A stretch of DNA of 64,000 nucleotides from Euonymus europaeus (GCA_963580455.1 OY756966.1:20587001-20651000), one strand, 5' to 3'. Positions 25,104 through 37,320 are shown, numbered from the stretch's first letter. Notes: generated by a model from the sequence alone, not told the origin. Numbers and translations: made by a program.

Positions 25104-26160
25104 TGTAACACCTCGAACCTTTGGATAACCTGTTGTGATAAATATGGTAAGATCGGTGATGTCATGTGTCAAATACATGACGTCATGTATGACTTAAATT
25201 GGATCTAAACATTTTTCATAAATTTTATAGCGAAAGATATAATAATAAAAAAAGGAGAAAATTATAGTTGAAAGAATTGTCAAAATTGGAGTTAAAACGT
25301 AATTAATATAAATTTTAGTAGTCAAGGATTTAATGGATAAAATAAGGATATGATTGTAAAATTAAAATGAATGGTTCAATATAGTTAAATGAAAGCAACA
25401 TTATAAATTACGATAGTTTAATTAGCCTAATTACATAGGATGTTGTAAGGGTAGAGACGTAAACGAGGATACAACTTACGTAAACGAGGATACAACTTAA
25501 ATTGAAAATAAAAATTAATAAAAAAGAAAAGAAAATGTTGCTCAGAACTCGAGAAAGACCTAGACCCAAATACCGTGCTCCCAGAGGCGGCGACGAAAAG
25601 TGGCCTTCCAGGAGGGACGACGAAATGCGACGCTGTTGACACAGGGAGGTTCGGTTCATGACGGGGAATCCAACGGTGGTCTTTTCGGAAGGAACGGAGC
25701 ATGGGCGGACGACCAATGACAAGGAAAGACATGGTGGCGCCGCCCCAATTTCTTCTCAAATCCGACTCATTCTGGCATCGATTCAGGTATTGGTTGCCGG
25801 AAAATCATTCATTGTATCAAGACGGAGTAAACCCGAGCCAAAGTGACCCCGGTGAGGCCTTTACTGGCGACGACCCGCGTGCCATATCAGCGGGTCTGTT
25901 AGACCCGCGTGGTAGAAGGCATGACTGCTCCAGGTTGACCCAACCTAGAGCTGATCACAGACCCGGTCCAAGTCTAATTGACCTAGACCCACTTAGTTGA
26001 CCATGACCCCAAAAATAATTACTAATAAATTTATAAATAACTTAAATATTTAATAGGTGGTGTATTATTATGAATTTCAGGACGAAGTTTGGCTCAATTG
26101 AAATATCAGGATTTAGAAACACACAACAGGTAAGTAATACTCACCTGTGTCACGAAATTA
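25104..26160 (+). repeat. Probable gypsy LTR (solo or truncated)
   Basis: It starts TGTAACACCTCGAACC, the form used by many plant chromovirus LTRs. It is GC-rich within, near 25540-25990, and includes several TTGACC motifs. No matching partner LTR or primer-binding site was found, and the right boundary is a guess. Overlapping ORFs inside (25427-26000) look like effects of composition. Confidence 0.5.
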
Positions 26161-26884
26161 TGTTCAGTGAATTGCTAATTTATAATTCATGTATTTGTGG
26201 AAATATATATATATATATGTTGGTATGATTGAATTATTTTGATGATATTATTATTACTATAATATTATCTGTATTGAATATGTTTGCTACTTAAGATTGA
26301 ATTGATTGATTGCGGCATTTGAGTATCGGTAAATTGTGAACTACTATGTGATGATATGTACACAAGTTGTGTGTAATGGTTGAATGGTCATCGAATTGAA
26401 GTTGATTTGAGAATGCGATATTGATGTGGAATTGAAGTTGATTTGGGAATGTGATATTGGTGTAATATTTTATGTGATGAGTTTTACTTATATGAGGCTG
26501 ATATGATGACGGTTTGATATTATTGGAAGTGACTCGTTATGTATGATTTACTAGGGCATTAAATACTGTTCATGAGTATGATGCATTGCATTACATGAAA
26601 ATGGAAATTTTCAATTTAATGAGAGGATGTTTTTTTATGAGCGTGGTACAACTGCTATAGGGAGGATGTACTGAAAAGTTAAGGTTGAGGTTTACTGAAA
26701 ATGGAAATGAAAACGGAAATGGTTTGTGACTGTAAAGCGTTCTTTGATAGAACACTCAATTATAGAAAAATCCCGACCGGTTGCTTTGTAGTAGTTTACC
26801 TAGGTGAAGGGCTCGAGTACTGGAAAAATGATTAAAATGGCTGACTGTTTTCTAATGATGATGTTCATGTGCATTCATGCTTAA
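26161..26884. other. Non-coding stretch between gypsy relics
   Basis: AT-rich with no motif recognised. It may be a further part of the LTR preceding the next relic. Confidence 0.35.
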
Positions 26885-28706
26885 GTATTACTTGCAGGGC
26901 CTCAGCATAAAGATTATGGAAATTTTTAGTTATCACTAATTGGCATGAAGGGCGTTCAAAATTCTTCCACATTGGGAATGGTGGCATGGATTGGTAAACA
27001 TGAGGTAACCTTACTTGTTGATAGTGGGTCATCTCATGATTTATTAATGATAATATTGTTGTGAAGGTTAGGTTAAGACTAGTATTTGTGGAGCAATTTG
27101 ATGTTAATGTAGCTATCGGGGGAGAAACTCAAATGTGCAAACATAGTGCATGATGTGAAAATAAATATACAAGGAGTGAGGATTGCACCCGATCTGCATG
27201 TTGTAACACTAGTTGGGTTAGATGTAGTGTTGGGTAGTTCATGGGTGAAGACTATTGGAAAGATAATTACATATGTAAGTATGACAATGTAGTTCAAGTT
27301 TGATGGTAAGAAGAGTTGGACCGCCTTGTGGACAAAGGAGTTGAAGCCTTGCAATGCCAACGTAATGGAGAAAATCTACCATTATCACTAACCAACAAGG
27401 AATATAGTACGTATGCTAGGAAAATGTTGGTTGTCGATAGCCATCAGTGTATTGCAAATATAACTCATAGGGAGAAAATCTACCATTATCACTAACCAAC
27501 AATTGTTGAGGCACTTATTGGAGTAAAATATTGTATCACAAGAACAACCAAATTCATGTTCAAGATGCTAGGATTTGAATACAACATACATTTACTATCC
27601 AAGAAAAAAAAAGGTAGTTGATGCCTTATCAAGGAAAGAACGGAGTCCAATGTTGTGGACAATCCATGATGAGCATAAACCAAGCTTGATAAATTCTAGT
27701 GGTACATAGTTGTGAGTCTGGGACAAGCTCAGGGAGGTTGTTAACCTTGATGATCGTGTTAAAAAGATTTATGAGAATATGACAAGTCAAGGAGGAGTAG
27801 TTGAGTACAAGTTGAAAGATGGACTATTGTACTATAATAACTATGTATATGTATCAAGTTTGCATGGCAAGATCCATAGCCATTTTCACAATAGTAAAGA
27901 AAGAGGACATTTTAGTTTGTTGAGGAAATATGTGAAAATTAAAAATTCCTTCTGCTAGGAAGGACTGAAACTAGACAAAAAAATTATGTGGCAAAGTGTG
28001 ACACACGTTAGAAGGTGAAGTATGGTCATAGGGTGCCTATGCGGTTACAACAAGCACTTCCTATCTCGAAGAAGATTTGGAAAGATATATCTGCGAATTT
28101 CATAGAGAGACTACCAATCAACGGATCTTATAGAACCATTTTTGTAGTAGTGGATCGGTTGAGTAAAGGAGCACATTTTATTCCACTTAAGCATCCTTTC
28201 ATAGCGAGTGGTGTTGCCAAGATTTTTGTGGAAAATGTGATAAAGCTTTATTGATTTCCAAAGAGCATCATGAAAGATGAAGGTAAATTATTCGTGAGTT
28301 CTCTTTTTTCAAGAGCTATTTATATTCTAGGGAATCAAGTTGAAGGAGAGTTCATCATACCATCCTTAGACTAATGGGCAAATGGATTTAGTGAACTCTG
28401 AAACAATATCTCAAGTGCTATTGCCATAAGGACCAGACAAGGTGCAAATAGTATGTTCCTTGGGTAGAGTACTGGTATAATACAACATATTGTCACACCA
28501 TCAAGAAGAGCTCATTTGAAGTGATGTATGTTCGATCGTCACTAACCTTGATTAGTTATGAAAGGGGAACATCTAGAAATGTTCAGGTTGAGCATGAGTT
28601 ACTGACATGAGATGAGGTGCTTGAAAGATTAAAAGGGAGCTAGAAAAAGATTAACAAAAGATAAAGAATAATCTTGATCAAGGTAGGCGAGATGCACATT
28701 AGATCC
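26885..28706 (+). pseudogene. Ty3/gypsy chromovirus relic, left part
   Basis: A degraded pol reads on the plus strand. Protease: LVDSGSSHDLL near 27010, then VVTLVGLDVVLGSSW near 27200. RNase H end: FKMLGFEYNIHLLSKKKKVV then DALSRKE, near 27555-27640. Integrase: linker zone near 27770-28010, then DISANFIERLPINGSYR and FVVVDRLSKGAHFIPLKH at 28085-28200, with broken remains to 28700. Most of the reverse transcriptase is missing. A CACTA element separates it from its continuation at 29543. Confidence 0.8.
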
Positions 28707-28709
28707 AAG

Positions 28710-29542
28710 CACTACACCAAAAATTAATTTAGCCCTGTTTTTGAAATTGATTTTCATATTTGCAATATGAAATCAAAATTAAATTCAACATAAAATTGAA
28801 TCCAAAAGCATAATATCACATAACATTGTGATAAAAGGAAAATAGTCTCTTCTTATCCATCATATTCTCATCTTAAGTCACAAAACCATTTCATACACAT
28901 GCTAAACAAGAGTCTACTCACAACAACATATCAAACAATAAAAGTTTTCAGAAACAAAACAAAAAGAAAACAATTCTTAGCCAAGTAAATGCATCCTCCT
29001 TTCATTTTCATAAATCTCCTCAAACACTGCACATAGGAAAGAAGTTCACAGAAAAAGTTTCTCAAACTAAAGCACTTACAAGATCGATCAGATAATGACA
29101 TTAATCAAGATATATTCTTTGCACTTGTAAAAATGATTCATTGAGTGTGCTTGCTAGAAATACTTTGTAAGGTTAACAAATTTTCCAACACCTTGTGGAG
29201 TATGGCATTTTGAAATAGTAAGGACTGATGAGGTTATATAAAATATTAATTAAAATTATGCGATAGATATTATTTCTATCACAAATATATCATATTTTGT
29301 TGATAGACAAAAGTTCTGTCACAAATCTATCACAAGACTATCAACTATTTATGATAAATAAAAGTTTTATCACAAATCTATCAAAAAACTATCATTTATT
29401 CATGATAGACAAAAATTCCATCACAAATCTATCATTAATTATCTGATAGATCATTTTTCTATCACAAATCTATCATTATTTTATGATACAACTAATTTCT
29501 ATCATAAATGCTCTATCATCTATTCATATTTTTCTTGTAGTG
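28710..29542. mobile_element. Non-autonomous CACTA (EnSpm-type) element
   Basis: The left end is CACTACACCAAAAAT and the right end, inverted, is CACTACAAGAAAAAT. The 3-bp duplication AAG flanks it (28707-28709 and 29543-29545), the hallmark of CACTA insertion. Subterminal repeats of TATCACAAATCTATCA type occur at least five times at 29270-29475. The element is 833 bp, carries no transposase and splits a chromovirus relic. It holds a 44-bp copy of retroelement 3' sequence at about 29189-29232. Confidence 0.93.
29270..29475. repeat. CACTA subterminal repeats
   Basis: Five degenerate copies of (C/T)TATCACAAATCTATCA lie near the right end. Such repeats are the usual transposase-binding sites of CACTA elements. 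Confidence 0.8.
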
Positions 29543-29995
29543 AAGAGACTACGTGTACTAAAAGCTTCAACCTTATAGGCAAAGGTCCATGGATTCGAAG
29601 TTCAATGTGAATTGTGAATAAAGGTATTATGGGCCTTTCAAGGTGCTTGGGCACATCGGGAAGTAGTTTATAGGTTCTAACTTCCATAGTCATACATGTT
29701 ACACTAAGTTCTCCATATGTTTGTGTTGAAGAAGAGAGTTGGGAGCCTAAGCCTATTCATGAAAGATTTTTCATACTTTGATGATGAAGGAAGAGTGGTG
29801 CTCATACCAAAAATAACACTACAATATAGGTAGGTGACTTGAGAAAATGGAGAGGAAAGAAAGTGGTGTCATGATTGAGTGGAAGGGCCTTCCTCATAAC
29901 GAAGTGACGTGGGAATAATATGACAAAATGAGGGAGAAGTTTTCAAAATTCACCTTGTGGAGAATGGCATTTTTAAAGAGTAAGGACTGATGAGA
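29543..29995 (+). pseudogene. Chromovirus relic, right part with chromodomain-like end
   Basis: This is the continuation of the interrupted relic. Near 29770-29970 the frame reads DDEGRVVLIPKITLQYR and then EWKGLPHNEVTWE with KFSKFTLW, the form of a gypsy chromodomain that would guide integration to heterochromatin. Stops and shifts remain. Confidence 0.7.
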
Positions 29996-32228
29996 ACTTT
30001 GGTTGGTGAGGTAAGATAAGAGGCTTAGATCAACTGGAGCACACCACCCTTGTCAAGCAAATCACCATTAATGACGGGACTCGATTATCAAATCTTCGTC
30101 AATGAAAGTATTGTTTACGATGAGCTGAACACTTCTGGCTACCACATCAATTTATATGTGTAGATTGATTTCGGTGAGCAATAGAAGACTAGCCAAGAGT
30201 CATAGCAATCTTTGGTGACTAGGGGAGCATAAGAAAAATTAGAGCCTTACGTATGTTAGTCAGTGATGATTATGATTATTAGGTCATCCTTTAAGTAGTA
30301 TAAATATAGTCATATGTGTAATAATGGAGCATCTTTTGCACATTAGAATTAAGATCATAGTCTCTTAAAGTTTTACCCCGTAATATCTACACTTGATCGG
30401 AGTATTCATACTCTTGATTTGCATATGCTAGACTTGAAATCTCATAATGGTTCTTGCTTAGATTTTGACCCTTTGGAATATTCTTGCTTCAACAAATTTG
30501 GGCTAGTGAAGAACCCTACCATAGGCTTTTCTATAGGTTTTAATCAATCAAATATATCTTTATTACCAATGATTGTTCTTATTTGGGGCTGTTTGGGTTT
30601 TTAGTGTTCTCTGGATTGGTTTCGTGTTGTAGTTGTGATAAGGTATGAAAATGGCTTGGGCCAACCCCATCTAGGTGGGATTCAAGGACTGGAAAAACTT
30701 GGGTTAAGAAAGGTGAAGATTTCTTGACTTATTGAGTTGTTTTGTGATGGATATATGGAGTTAATGTTATGAGTATGTTGATTTGGGAATGGGTTTACCA
30801 AATAATAGGTTTGGTTGAGGCCGGTGAATACAAGTTTGAGTGTTAGGAATTCATAGTTTTTTCTTGGAGTACGTGGTAGGATAATCCCACCATATCTTCT
30901 ATCAATGCCTATTTCTTTATATTGAAAGCATTCAATTTCCTCATTGGTCATTGTTGTTTTGTTCTCGCTTTAATTGTGTCTAAGGAAGAACAATTCAAAT
31001 GTGTGATTGGACTGTTAGATGATTTGATTGATATTGCATATCCTTACATGCTTAATCTCCTATTGAGTAAGAGTTACTCTTGAACATGCACCATGTAGTA
31101 GAGTATATTTAGGATTGTATGTATATATTATTGCATAACTATGTCTTGGCATGCATTATAGATGCATGGTGGATTACGGGTGTGGACTCGTATTTCTATA
31201 GGTATTGTTTGAATGTCATATCAAAAGATGGTGTGTTGTAATCAGGGTTTGGCAAAAATCAAGTTACATTCATGTGTGGCAACACAGAGAGATACCAATG
31301 GGCTGGGTAGGGACCATCTAGAGCAATGATAATGAATGGTCGAGTTTGAATCTTGTGTGGAATGGTGATGACCACTTGAGTGAGTCAACTTTTTTTTGGT
31401 TGGTCGTTGTTAGTAAGTAAGCTCACAATGTGTTATTGATTATTAGGTGTCAGTTGATTAATCTAGATGTGACCCAGAAAAGGCTAGCTTGATATTTGAC
31501 TTATGTTTTTATGTACATGATTTGCATACTCCTTCCTCTAAAGTTAAGCCTTAATGTTGATTACACATTCTTCAATATTGTCTATTGGGCCTTATAATCA
31601 CCATGTTTCATTTTCTTTTTCTCTCCACATGTGGGTCCAGTTTTGGTATGGAGTTTACCAATCAAGAGGAAAGTGCGTGACATGGATAAGCGAATTAAGA
31701 GTGTTTAGGACCTAGATGGTTCGTTTATGTTAGCTTTATTTCCAGTACCTTTCGTACTTTGTTTCTTTTGGTATTAAGACTTTGTTATTTGTACAACTAA
31801 ATGTTGTGGATGATTTGACAGTTGGGAGGGTACTCCATGAGATTGGGACTTTCGAGTCGAGAATGTAGACTACATGTTCTAAATTGTTGATATTTGTGTG
31901 GTTACTTTCTGATGTTTGGTTGTCTTGACTATATGTCTACGCTTTTGGATTGCATGTGATGATTACATGTGCATTTTAGATGGCTTTAGGCCCTGCATAG
32001 ATTTGTGGATTGATATGAGATATTGTTACACCTCTTTCCCGGCTGACATTGTCCAAAATATGAGGAGGTGCTTATGGACTTTTTGGTGAATTGGTAGATG
32101 ATTAAGTCATAGTAGAAATCTAGTCTTGATTATATTTGATGATGTCATTTAGGGTTAATGAATGGTTATCCATGTTTGATGACGTAAGATAGTATTACTA
32201 GTATTGTTTACTGAATAATAGCAATACA
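29996..32228 (+). other. Non-coding, probable LTR sequence
   Basis: No coding motif. The right end runs into a primer-binding-like site and a gag start, so at least the part near 31650-32228 is likely a gypsy LTR, ending AATACA. Its left boundary was not found, and no second copy exists in the window. Confidence 0.4.
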
Positions 32229-32231
32229 ATT

Positions 32232-32243
32232 TGGAATCAAAGC
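32232..32243 (+). other. Diverged tRNA-Met primer-binding site
   Basis: TGGAATCAAAGC differs at two positions from TGGTATCAGAGC, the initiator-tRNA primer site seen at 41848 and 48856. It lies two to three bases after a CA that could end an LTR. Confidence 0.5.
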
Positions 32244-32380
32244 AAAGTTTGAATAATGTAGGACCTTGGATATGTTACAACCTTTGCTAATTCAATATGT
32301 ATTCTTTTTCTCTGTAAATCGTTATTTAAGTTGATAATTGAATAGTGTCATCTCTAGTGATCTAGACAGACACTCGTAGG

Positions 32381-32500
32381 ATGACTCGATCTTCTTGTAT
32401 TAGGGAGACCCCTAGTGTTGGAAACAAGCAAGGGAGATTGGGAGGTTTAGTTAGAGGTCGAGGTAGTGGTGTGACACACACTACTTCGCTGCACCTCTAG
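32381..32500 (+). pseudogene. Gypsy gag N-terminal stub
   Basis: A 39-residue frame reads MTRSSCIRETPSVGNK, then GGLVRGRGSG. The Arg/Gly-rich start resembles chromovirus gag beginnings and lies about 140 bp after the primer-binding-like site. It ends at a TAG, and copia sequence follows, so the rest of the gypsy element is absent. Confidence 0.45.
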
Positions 32501-32589
32501 TAAACAAGATTTGGTGCCCAATTAAGGCATAAACATTCATTAGGATTGTGTAATGTAGGATGAAACACACATTGAGGATGAGTTAGGGA

Positions 32590-34390
32590 AAGAAAATCTA
32601 TATGTCTAGTCATGTTGGTTTTAAAGAAAATATTTTTCCCGCTTTCACTTTTTCACCCTTTCAAATCACCATTACTAATTCATCTGACTATGGTCCTTCA
32701 TCGAATCCTAATTTAGTGTCTTCTCACCTTTCTAAGTCTCAAACTTCCTCAATTTTATCTCTTTTAGCTACCTCCCGTGATTCTACTCTCATCTTACCTC
32801 ATGCTACTTCCTCTTTTTCTTCTCTAGTTCCAGCCAATCCTTCTCCCTCTCCCCCTCATCTCTCATAACTCCTTTAGGGACCTTCCCTGATTCTTCCACC
32901 TATCCTTCCCCTCTCCCTCACTTACATTCAATGACGAATCGTTCTGTGAATAATATTTATAAACCCAAAGTTCTCAATGCTTCCACGATGGATCCAGCTA
33001 TTACATCCTTTGAACCTTTCACTGTTTATGAAGTTCTTTCTTCCCCTGCCTAGATCGCTGCTACGCAGAAGGAACTTTAGGCTCTTCCCCGCATAAAACT
33101 TGAACTTTTATTCCTCCTCATTCTTCCCACAAACCAATTGGTTGTCAATGGATTTTTAGGCTTAAACGTAATGTTGATGGCAGTATTGATCATTACAAAG
33201 CACGCCTTGTTGCTCAGAGGTTCCTTCAATGCCCTGGGCTTGACTATTCTCAAACTTTTAGTCCTGATGTAAATCCTACAACTATCCATCCTCTTTTATC
33301 TTTGGCAACCCATCACAATGGCTTATCCATCAAATTGATATTAATAATGCCTTCCTAAATGGCACATTATCTTACTCGTATAACTACTGCTCTTCCCAAG
33401 AAGTTTTCTCTTAAGGAACCTGGTAATCTTTCTTATTTCTTAGGCATTAAAATTGTTAGAACTGATCCTAGAAATACACTCGTGACTTGCATGCTTGTGC
33501 TAATATGTTAGATGCCAAGCTTGTTGACACACCTCTTTTGGCCAATTTCACTCTCATGCAAATATTTGGGACTACATTGCCTAATCAACTTTATTACCAC
33601 CAGCTTGTAGGTGGTCTCCAGTATATGTCTCTAACTCATCCTAATATATGTTTCGTTGTCAATCGCCTTGCTCAATACTTGTCTAGGCCTAATACTGCCC
33701 ACTGGCTTATCCTCAAATGTCTTCTTTGTTACCTGAAAGGTACTTTGGCCATGGGATTTTCTTTCTAGGACAAGGCTCCTTGCTTCTCCTTTCCTTTTCT
33801 GACTCTGACTGGGCGGGAAATCTTGATGATCGCTCGTTTGTTTCTTCTCATACCATGTTCATTGGTAATTGCCCCATCTCCTGGCAGTCTCGCAAACAAA
33901 GAGCAATCACTAATTCTTCAACCGAAGCTGAGTATCGCTTCCTGTCTTCCACATCCTTCGAGGTTATCTAGATTACCAATCTTCTGAAAGAACTGCACAT
34001 TCCTCTCTCTACTCCAATTTTGCGCTGGGATAACCTTGGTGCTACTCATCTCAATGTTAATCCAGTCATGCATTCTAGCATGAAACATATTGCCATTGAT
34101 TTGTATTTTCTTCATGACTTGGACAACAAAGGTGTTTTGTCTATTCATCACATTGCAACTCACCATGAGTTGGCCGACATCCTCACCAAATCGCTTCCCC
34201 GTTTTCGTTCCATTGATCTAAGGTCCAGGATTGGGCTTCTTGAAAGAAGCCACATCTTGTGTGGGCATAAAGGAGAGAAAACCAATTCTCCTACTCAAGA
34301 CAGACTCGCGATAGACTCAAGCCAAATCAGTCCAACATTAAGCCCATTAAGCCCAGTAACAATGGCTAGTTCAATAGCTCTTTTGTAATT
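32590..34390 (+). pseudogene. Ty1/copia RT-RNase H relic
   Basis: The frame opens at 32602 with the post-integrase linker (MSSHVGFKENIFPAF). The reverse transcriptase is near 33110-33340 (GCQWIFRLKRNVDGS, KARLVAQRF) and resumes near 33410 (EPGNLSYFLGIKIVR). The 33487-33768 piece reads LVGGLQYMSLTHPNICF and VNRLAQYLSRP. RNase H follows (DSDWAGN near 33810, RAITNSSTEAEYRF near 33900, MKHIAIDLYFLHD and LADILTKSLPRFRSIDLR to 34230). The central RT part with YVDD is deleted. Frames shift about five times. Confidence 0.85.
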
Positions 34391-34567
34391 AAGATTGCTC
34401 TTTACATGTGTTAGCATCTCATGTTGTAACTGTTAGATCAAGGTTTGCTTCTGTATTCATATATGTTTTGAGAGTGGTGCTAAATAGCCCAAGTTTTTGT
34501 AACCCAACATTAACCCAAGTCTACATAGCATGCTTCATAGCACATTGTAATTTTGTTTTTTTAAAAC
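34391..34567. other. Possible copia LTR remnant
   Basis: TGTTAGCATCTCATG starts near 34408, right after the copia coding relic, as a 3' LTR would. It is interrupted by the long-inverted-repeat element at 34568. No partner LTR was found. Confidence 0.35.
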
Positions 34568-35317
34568 AAAATTTTAAAACACTTTATCTCTAAAAATACA
34601 TATTAGATTTCAAAAAAATTACATATCTAGAATCAACAAGTAAAAATCTATCCAACAAGATCCATCATTGATAGGTTTATTCACTAATTTTAAATTACAT
34701 TGTTTTTAATTACTTTATTTTTTGTACTAATATATGAATTACGTAGGTTTCAGTGTTTATTTATAGGTACTGATATGGGTTCGTATATCGATTTTCATAC
34801 TGTAACCTAAACAATAAATGTTAAACCCTAAGGGGGACGAATTCACTAAACCCTAACGGGCTTGTGTATCGGATTTTCATACTGTAACCTAAACAATAAG
34901 TGTTATAAACTGCAAGGGGAACGAGTTCGCTAAACCCTAACGAGCTCTTGTATCAGACTTTCATGTTATGTTGTAACCTAAAAAGCTTTGATTTTGTACT
35001 AAAATCTTAAATATCCCAAATGCTAAACCCTAACTTTTAAAACATAACGGGTTAGGGTACCCAACATAATTTCAATAAAAAAGCAAAAAATAACAAATAT
35101 ATATTCTACTATCATAGTGTAACAAAATTTCAACTCGAATAAACTGTTTACACATCATATAGATGAATGACATTGTTTTAAAAACAATGTGATTGAAAAA
35201 ATGCAATAAAAACTATTGACAATGAGTCTTATTAGAAAGAGCTTTACACGTTGAGTTCAAATATGTAATTTTTCAAAATCTAACATGTATTTTAAGAGAA
35301 AAAACGTTTTAAAATTT
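34568..35317. mobile_element. Long-terminal-inverted-repeat element with telobox repeats
   Basis: The left arm (about 34568-34720) is matched in reverse by the right arm (about 35170-35317), outer ends AAATTTTAAAAC and GTTTTAAAATTT. Shared internal blocks include AATTACATAT near the centre of each arm. A third partial copy of the arm is at 37205-37320. No transposase ORF is present. Long arms suggest a MULE-like or foldback element, but a target duplication was not found. Confidence 0.65.
34750..35060 (+). repeat. Telobox-containing degenerate tandem repeat
   Basis: Inside the long-inverted-repeat element a unit of roughly 90 bp is repeated about three times. It contains TTTTCATACTGTAACCTAAA and AAACCCTAA. 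The motif AAACCCTAA or a close form occurs five times. It is not a (CCCTAAA)n telomere array. Confidence 0.7.
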
Positions 35318-35319
35318 CG

Positions 35320-36094
35320 TTTATTAAAAATAAATAAAAAATGTGCTTAATTGATTTTTGAAAATGTCCAACATGACGCACCTACTTGGAGTGCCACGTA
35401 GACTTGAATTGAGATAGGCTACTAAAAGTTGAGTTTTATAACATTTTTGATGTTTTGATTGTTCATCTCGGAGGAAGACAATGAAAATCTTGAATACAAG
35501 TTTGTTTAATTATGACGCTTGTTAGGTCTCTAAATGTCTAGTTAAGTCATTACCATGTGTAGTGAGTTTGTTATTTTCTGTTACAATAATAACTGACGTG
35601 GCATGTACGGGCTAGAATAATTAGCTCTTAATTAGTCGATTTAGCGTTTCTTATATTAACTTGTATCACTGGTTTAGCAACCAGTTAATGAATCATTTGC
35701 AAATGAAGAACTCTTTCTTCCCAGTTCTCTTCCCTCTCATTCTTGAGTCGTGATGCACTCGTCCATCAGTATTGTTGCTGGATTTAGGTTGAAGGAGCCA
35801 ATCAAAAATTATCATTACTATACAAAAGTAACCAATCGACCCTCCAAGTTATCAAAACTATCGGAATACATCACAATCAGAACCCTGATTGTCACACAGT
35901 TAGGTAGTGGCACGCGTGAATCCATCATCATGCTGGTGATAAAGTAATTAAGGATGTATGTTTTTCCTTCTAAAATAGTGTTCCTTGGGGACCCCAACAC
36001 CACAAGGACCTTAATTAACATAAAAAAACAAGTATTTATTGCAAAAGTACAGCATACTTACTTTGATGGAAAGTTTGCTTGCTATTTATATTTT
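35320..36094. other. Non-coding spacer
   Basis: AT-rich DNA. Near 35700-35745 a pyrimidine-rich stretch (TTCTTCCCAGTTCTC) could be an LTR end, but there is no primer site behind it. ORFs at 35750-36021 show no recognisable motif. Confidence 0.35.
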
Positions 36095-36102
36095 ATTTAT
36101 TC

Positions 36103-36932
36103 GGGGAAAATAATCATTTTTGCCTCTATACTTATTAAAAAAGGGCAAGTAAGCCCTTTAAGTTTAAAATGGATTAAACGAGCCCTTGTACTTCTCATGG
36201 TGGAGCAAAGAAGCCCTTCCGTCTATATTCCGTGAAACCAAGAGTTACGTTGCTATTAACAAATGGGATTGTCTTCCTTTTGTCTTCTTCTTCTTGCAAT
36301 TACATAGAATAGGTTCCAGGTTAACAAATCCAGTTAGTTTTTCTTCATCTTCTTCTTCGTGCATTTGTGTAGAATAGGTTCAAGGTTAACCGATTTGAGA
36401 TTTAGGGGTTTTAAAGTCAGCTCTAGTTTTGACGATTTTTAGGAAGAAGAAATGGTGGAGCAGATCGATTATGGTTCTTACAGGGATTACAACACTGAAG
36501 AAGAAGAACCTGTCATTCCTAAAGACAGTTCCCATGAAGAGGATGAGGAGATTTTGAATGCTAGAGAGAAGATTAGAAAATGTAAAACAGGTGGAGGGAT
36601 GTTGTTTTGCTATTATTTATGCTCTAATTACTGTCAAAATAGAAGGATTCATTTGCCCTATACTTAAAACTTTCAAGGGCTTAAATGGACCAAATCTTGA
36701 AGTACAATGACTACTTTGAACCAATAAAAATGAAACTTAGAATGTATAAAATAATCTAAAAATACACATAAGCTTGTTAACGGACACATAAATTAAGTTT
36801 TGACGGAATATAGACAGAAGGGCTTTTTTGCTCCACCATGAGAAGTACCGGGGCTCGTTTAATCCGTTTTAAACTTAAGGGGCTTATTTGCACTTTTTTT
36901 ATAAGTAAAAGGGCCAAAATGATTCTTTTCCC
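36103..36932 (+). mobile_element. Non-autonomous MULE-like element, 130-bp inverted repeats
   Basis: The left arm (36103-36234) and right arm (36802-36932) are inverted copies of about 130 bp, sharing for example CTTCTCATGGTGGAGCAAA in left-arm sense. The termini are GGGGAAAATAATCATTTT and, inverted, GGGAAAAGAATCATTTT. ATTTATTC flanks both sides (36095-36102 and 36933-36940), 8 bp or 9 with one mismatch. Long arms with a 9-bp duplication fit Mutator-like elements. Confidence 0.85.
36452..36667 (+). pseudogene. Acidic N-terminal ORF fragment inside MULE-like element
   Basis: A 71-residue frame reads QIDYGSYRDYNTEEEEPVIP, then SSHEEDEEILNAREKIRK. The acidic Ser/Tyr-rich start followed by an Ala-Arg-Glu helix resembles the N-terminal leader of some plant MuDR-type transposases. 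It could instead be a captured host gene piece. After about residue 45 the reading continues into what looks like non-coding DNA. Confidence 0.4.
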
Positions 36933-37204
36933 ATTTATTCATGATCGGCAAAACCAGGCTAAAGATAGCCACAGAAAGCGAAGGGAAATTGGAGTCAAAG
37001 AAGACAACTTTATATTAACTAATAGTTACAATAGGGCTTGACCTCTCAAAATTAATCTGTGTGGTAGAACGTATGGTAGCTTATATGCTCATTTTCTCCA
37101 TTGAGTAACTTATATGCTCTATCCACTTAGGTCAACACGTATATCGAAAAATTTCCTCAATTTCCCCCTATTGTCACTATCTCTTTCACACATTTGTCAA
37201 TTTT

Positions 37205-37320
37205 TCTCTCAAAATATATGTTACATTTCAGAAAAAATTACATATTTGAACTTAACGAGTAAAACTCTTTCCAACAAGACAAATATTTGATATCTTTCAT
37301 TTCATTATTAAACTACTTTA
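37205..37320. repeat. Stray copy of 34568-element inverted-repeat arm
   Basis: AAAATTACATATTTGAACTT and CTCTTTCCAACAAGAC match the arms of the element at 34568-35317. No opposite arm was found nearby. Confidence 0.6.

Noticed and set aside
25427..26000. Overlapping ORFs on both strands in GC-rich DNA
   Set aside because: Several frames are open at once without motifs. The sequence looks like an LTR.
34830..35035. Interstitial telomere array
   Set aside because: AAACCCTAA motifs are spaced within a ~90-bp unit and are not contiguous CCCTAAA repeats.
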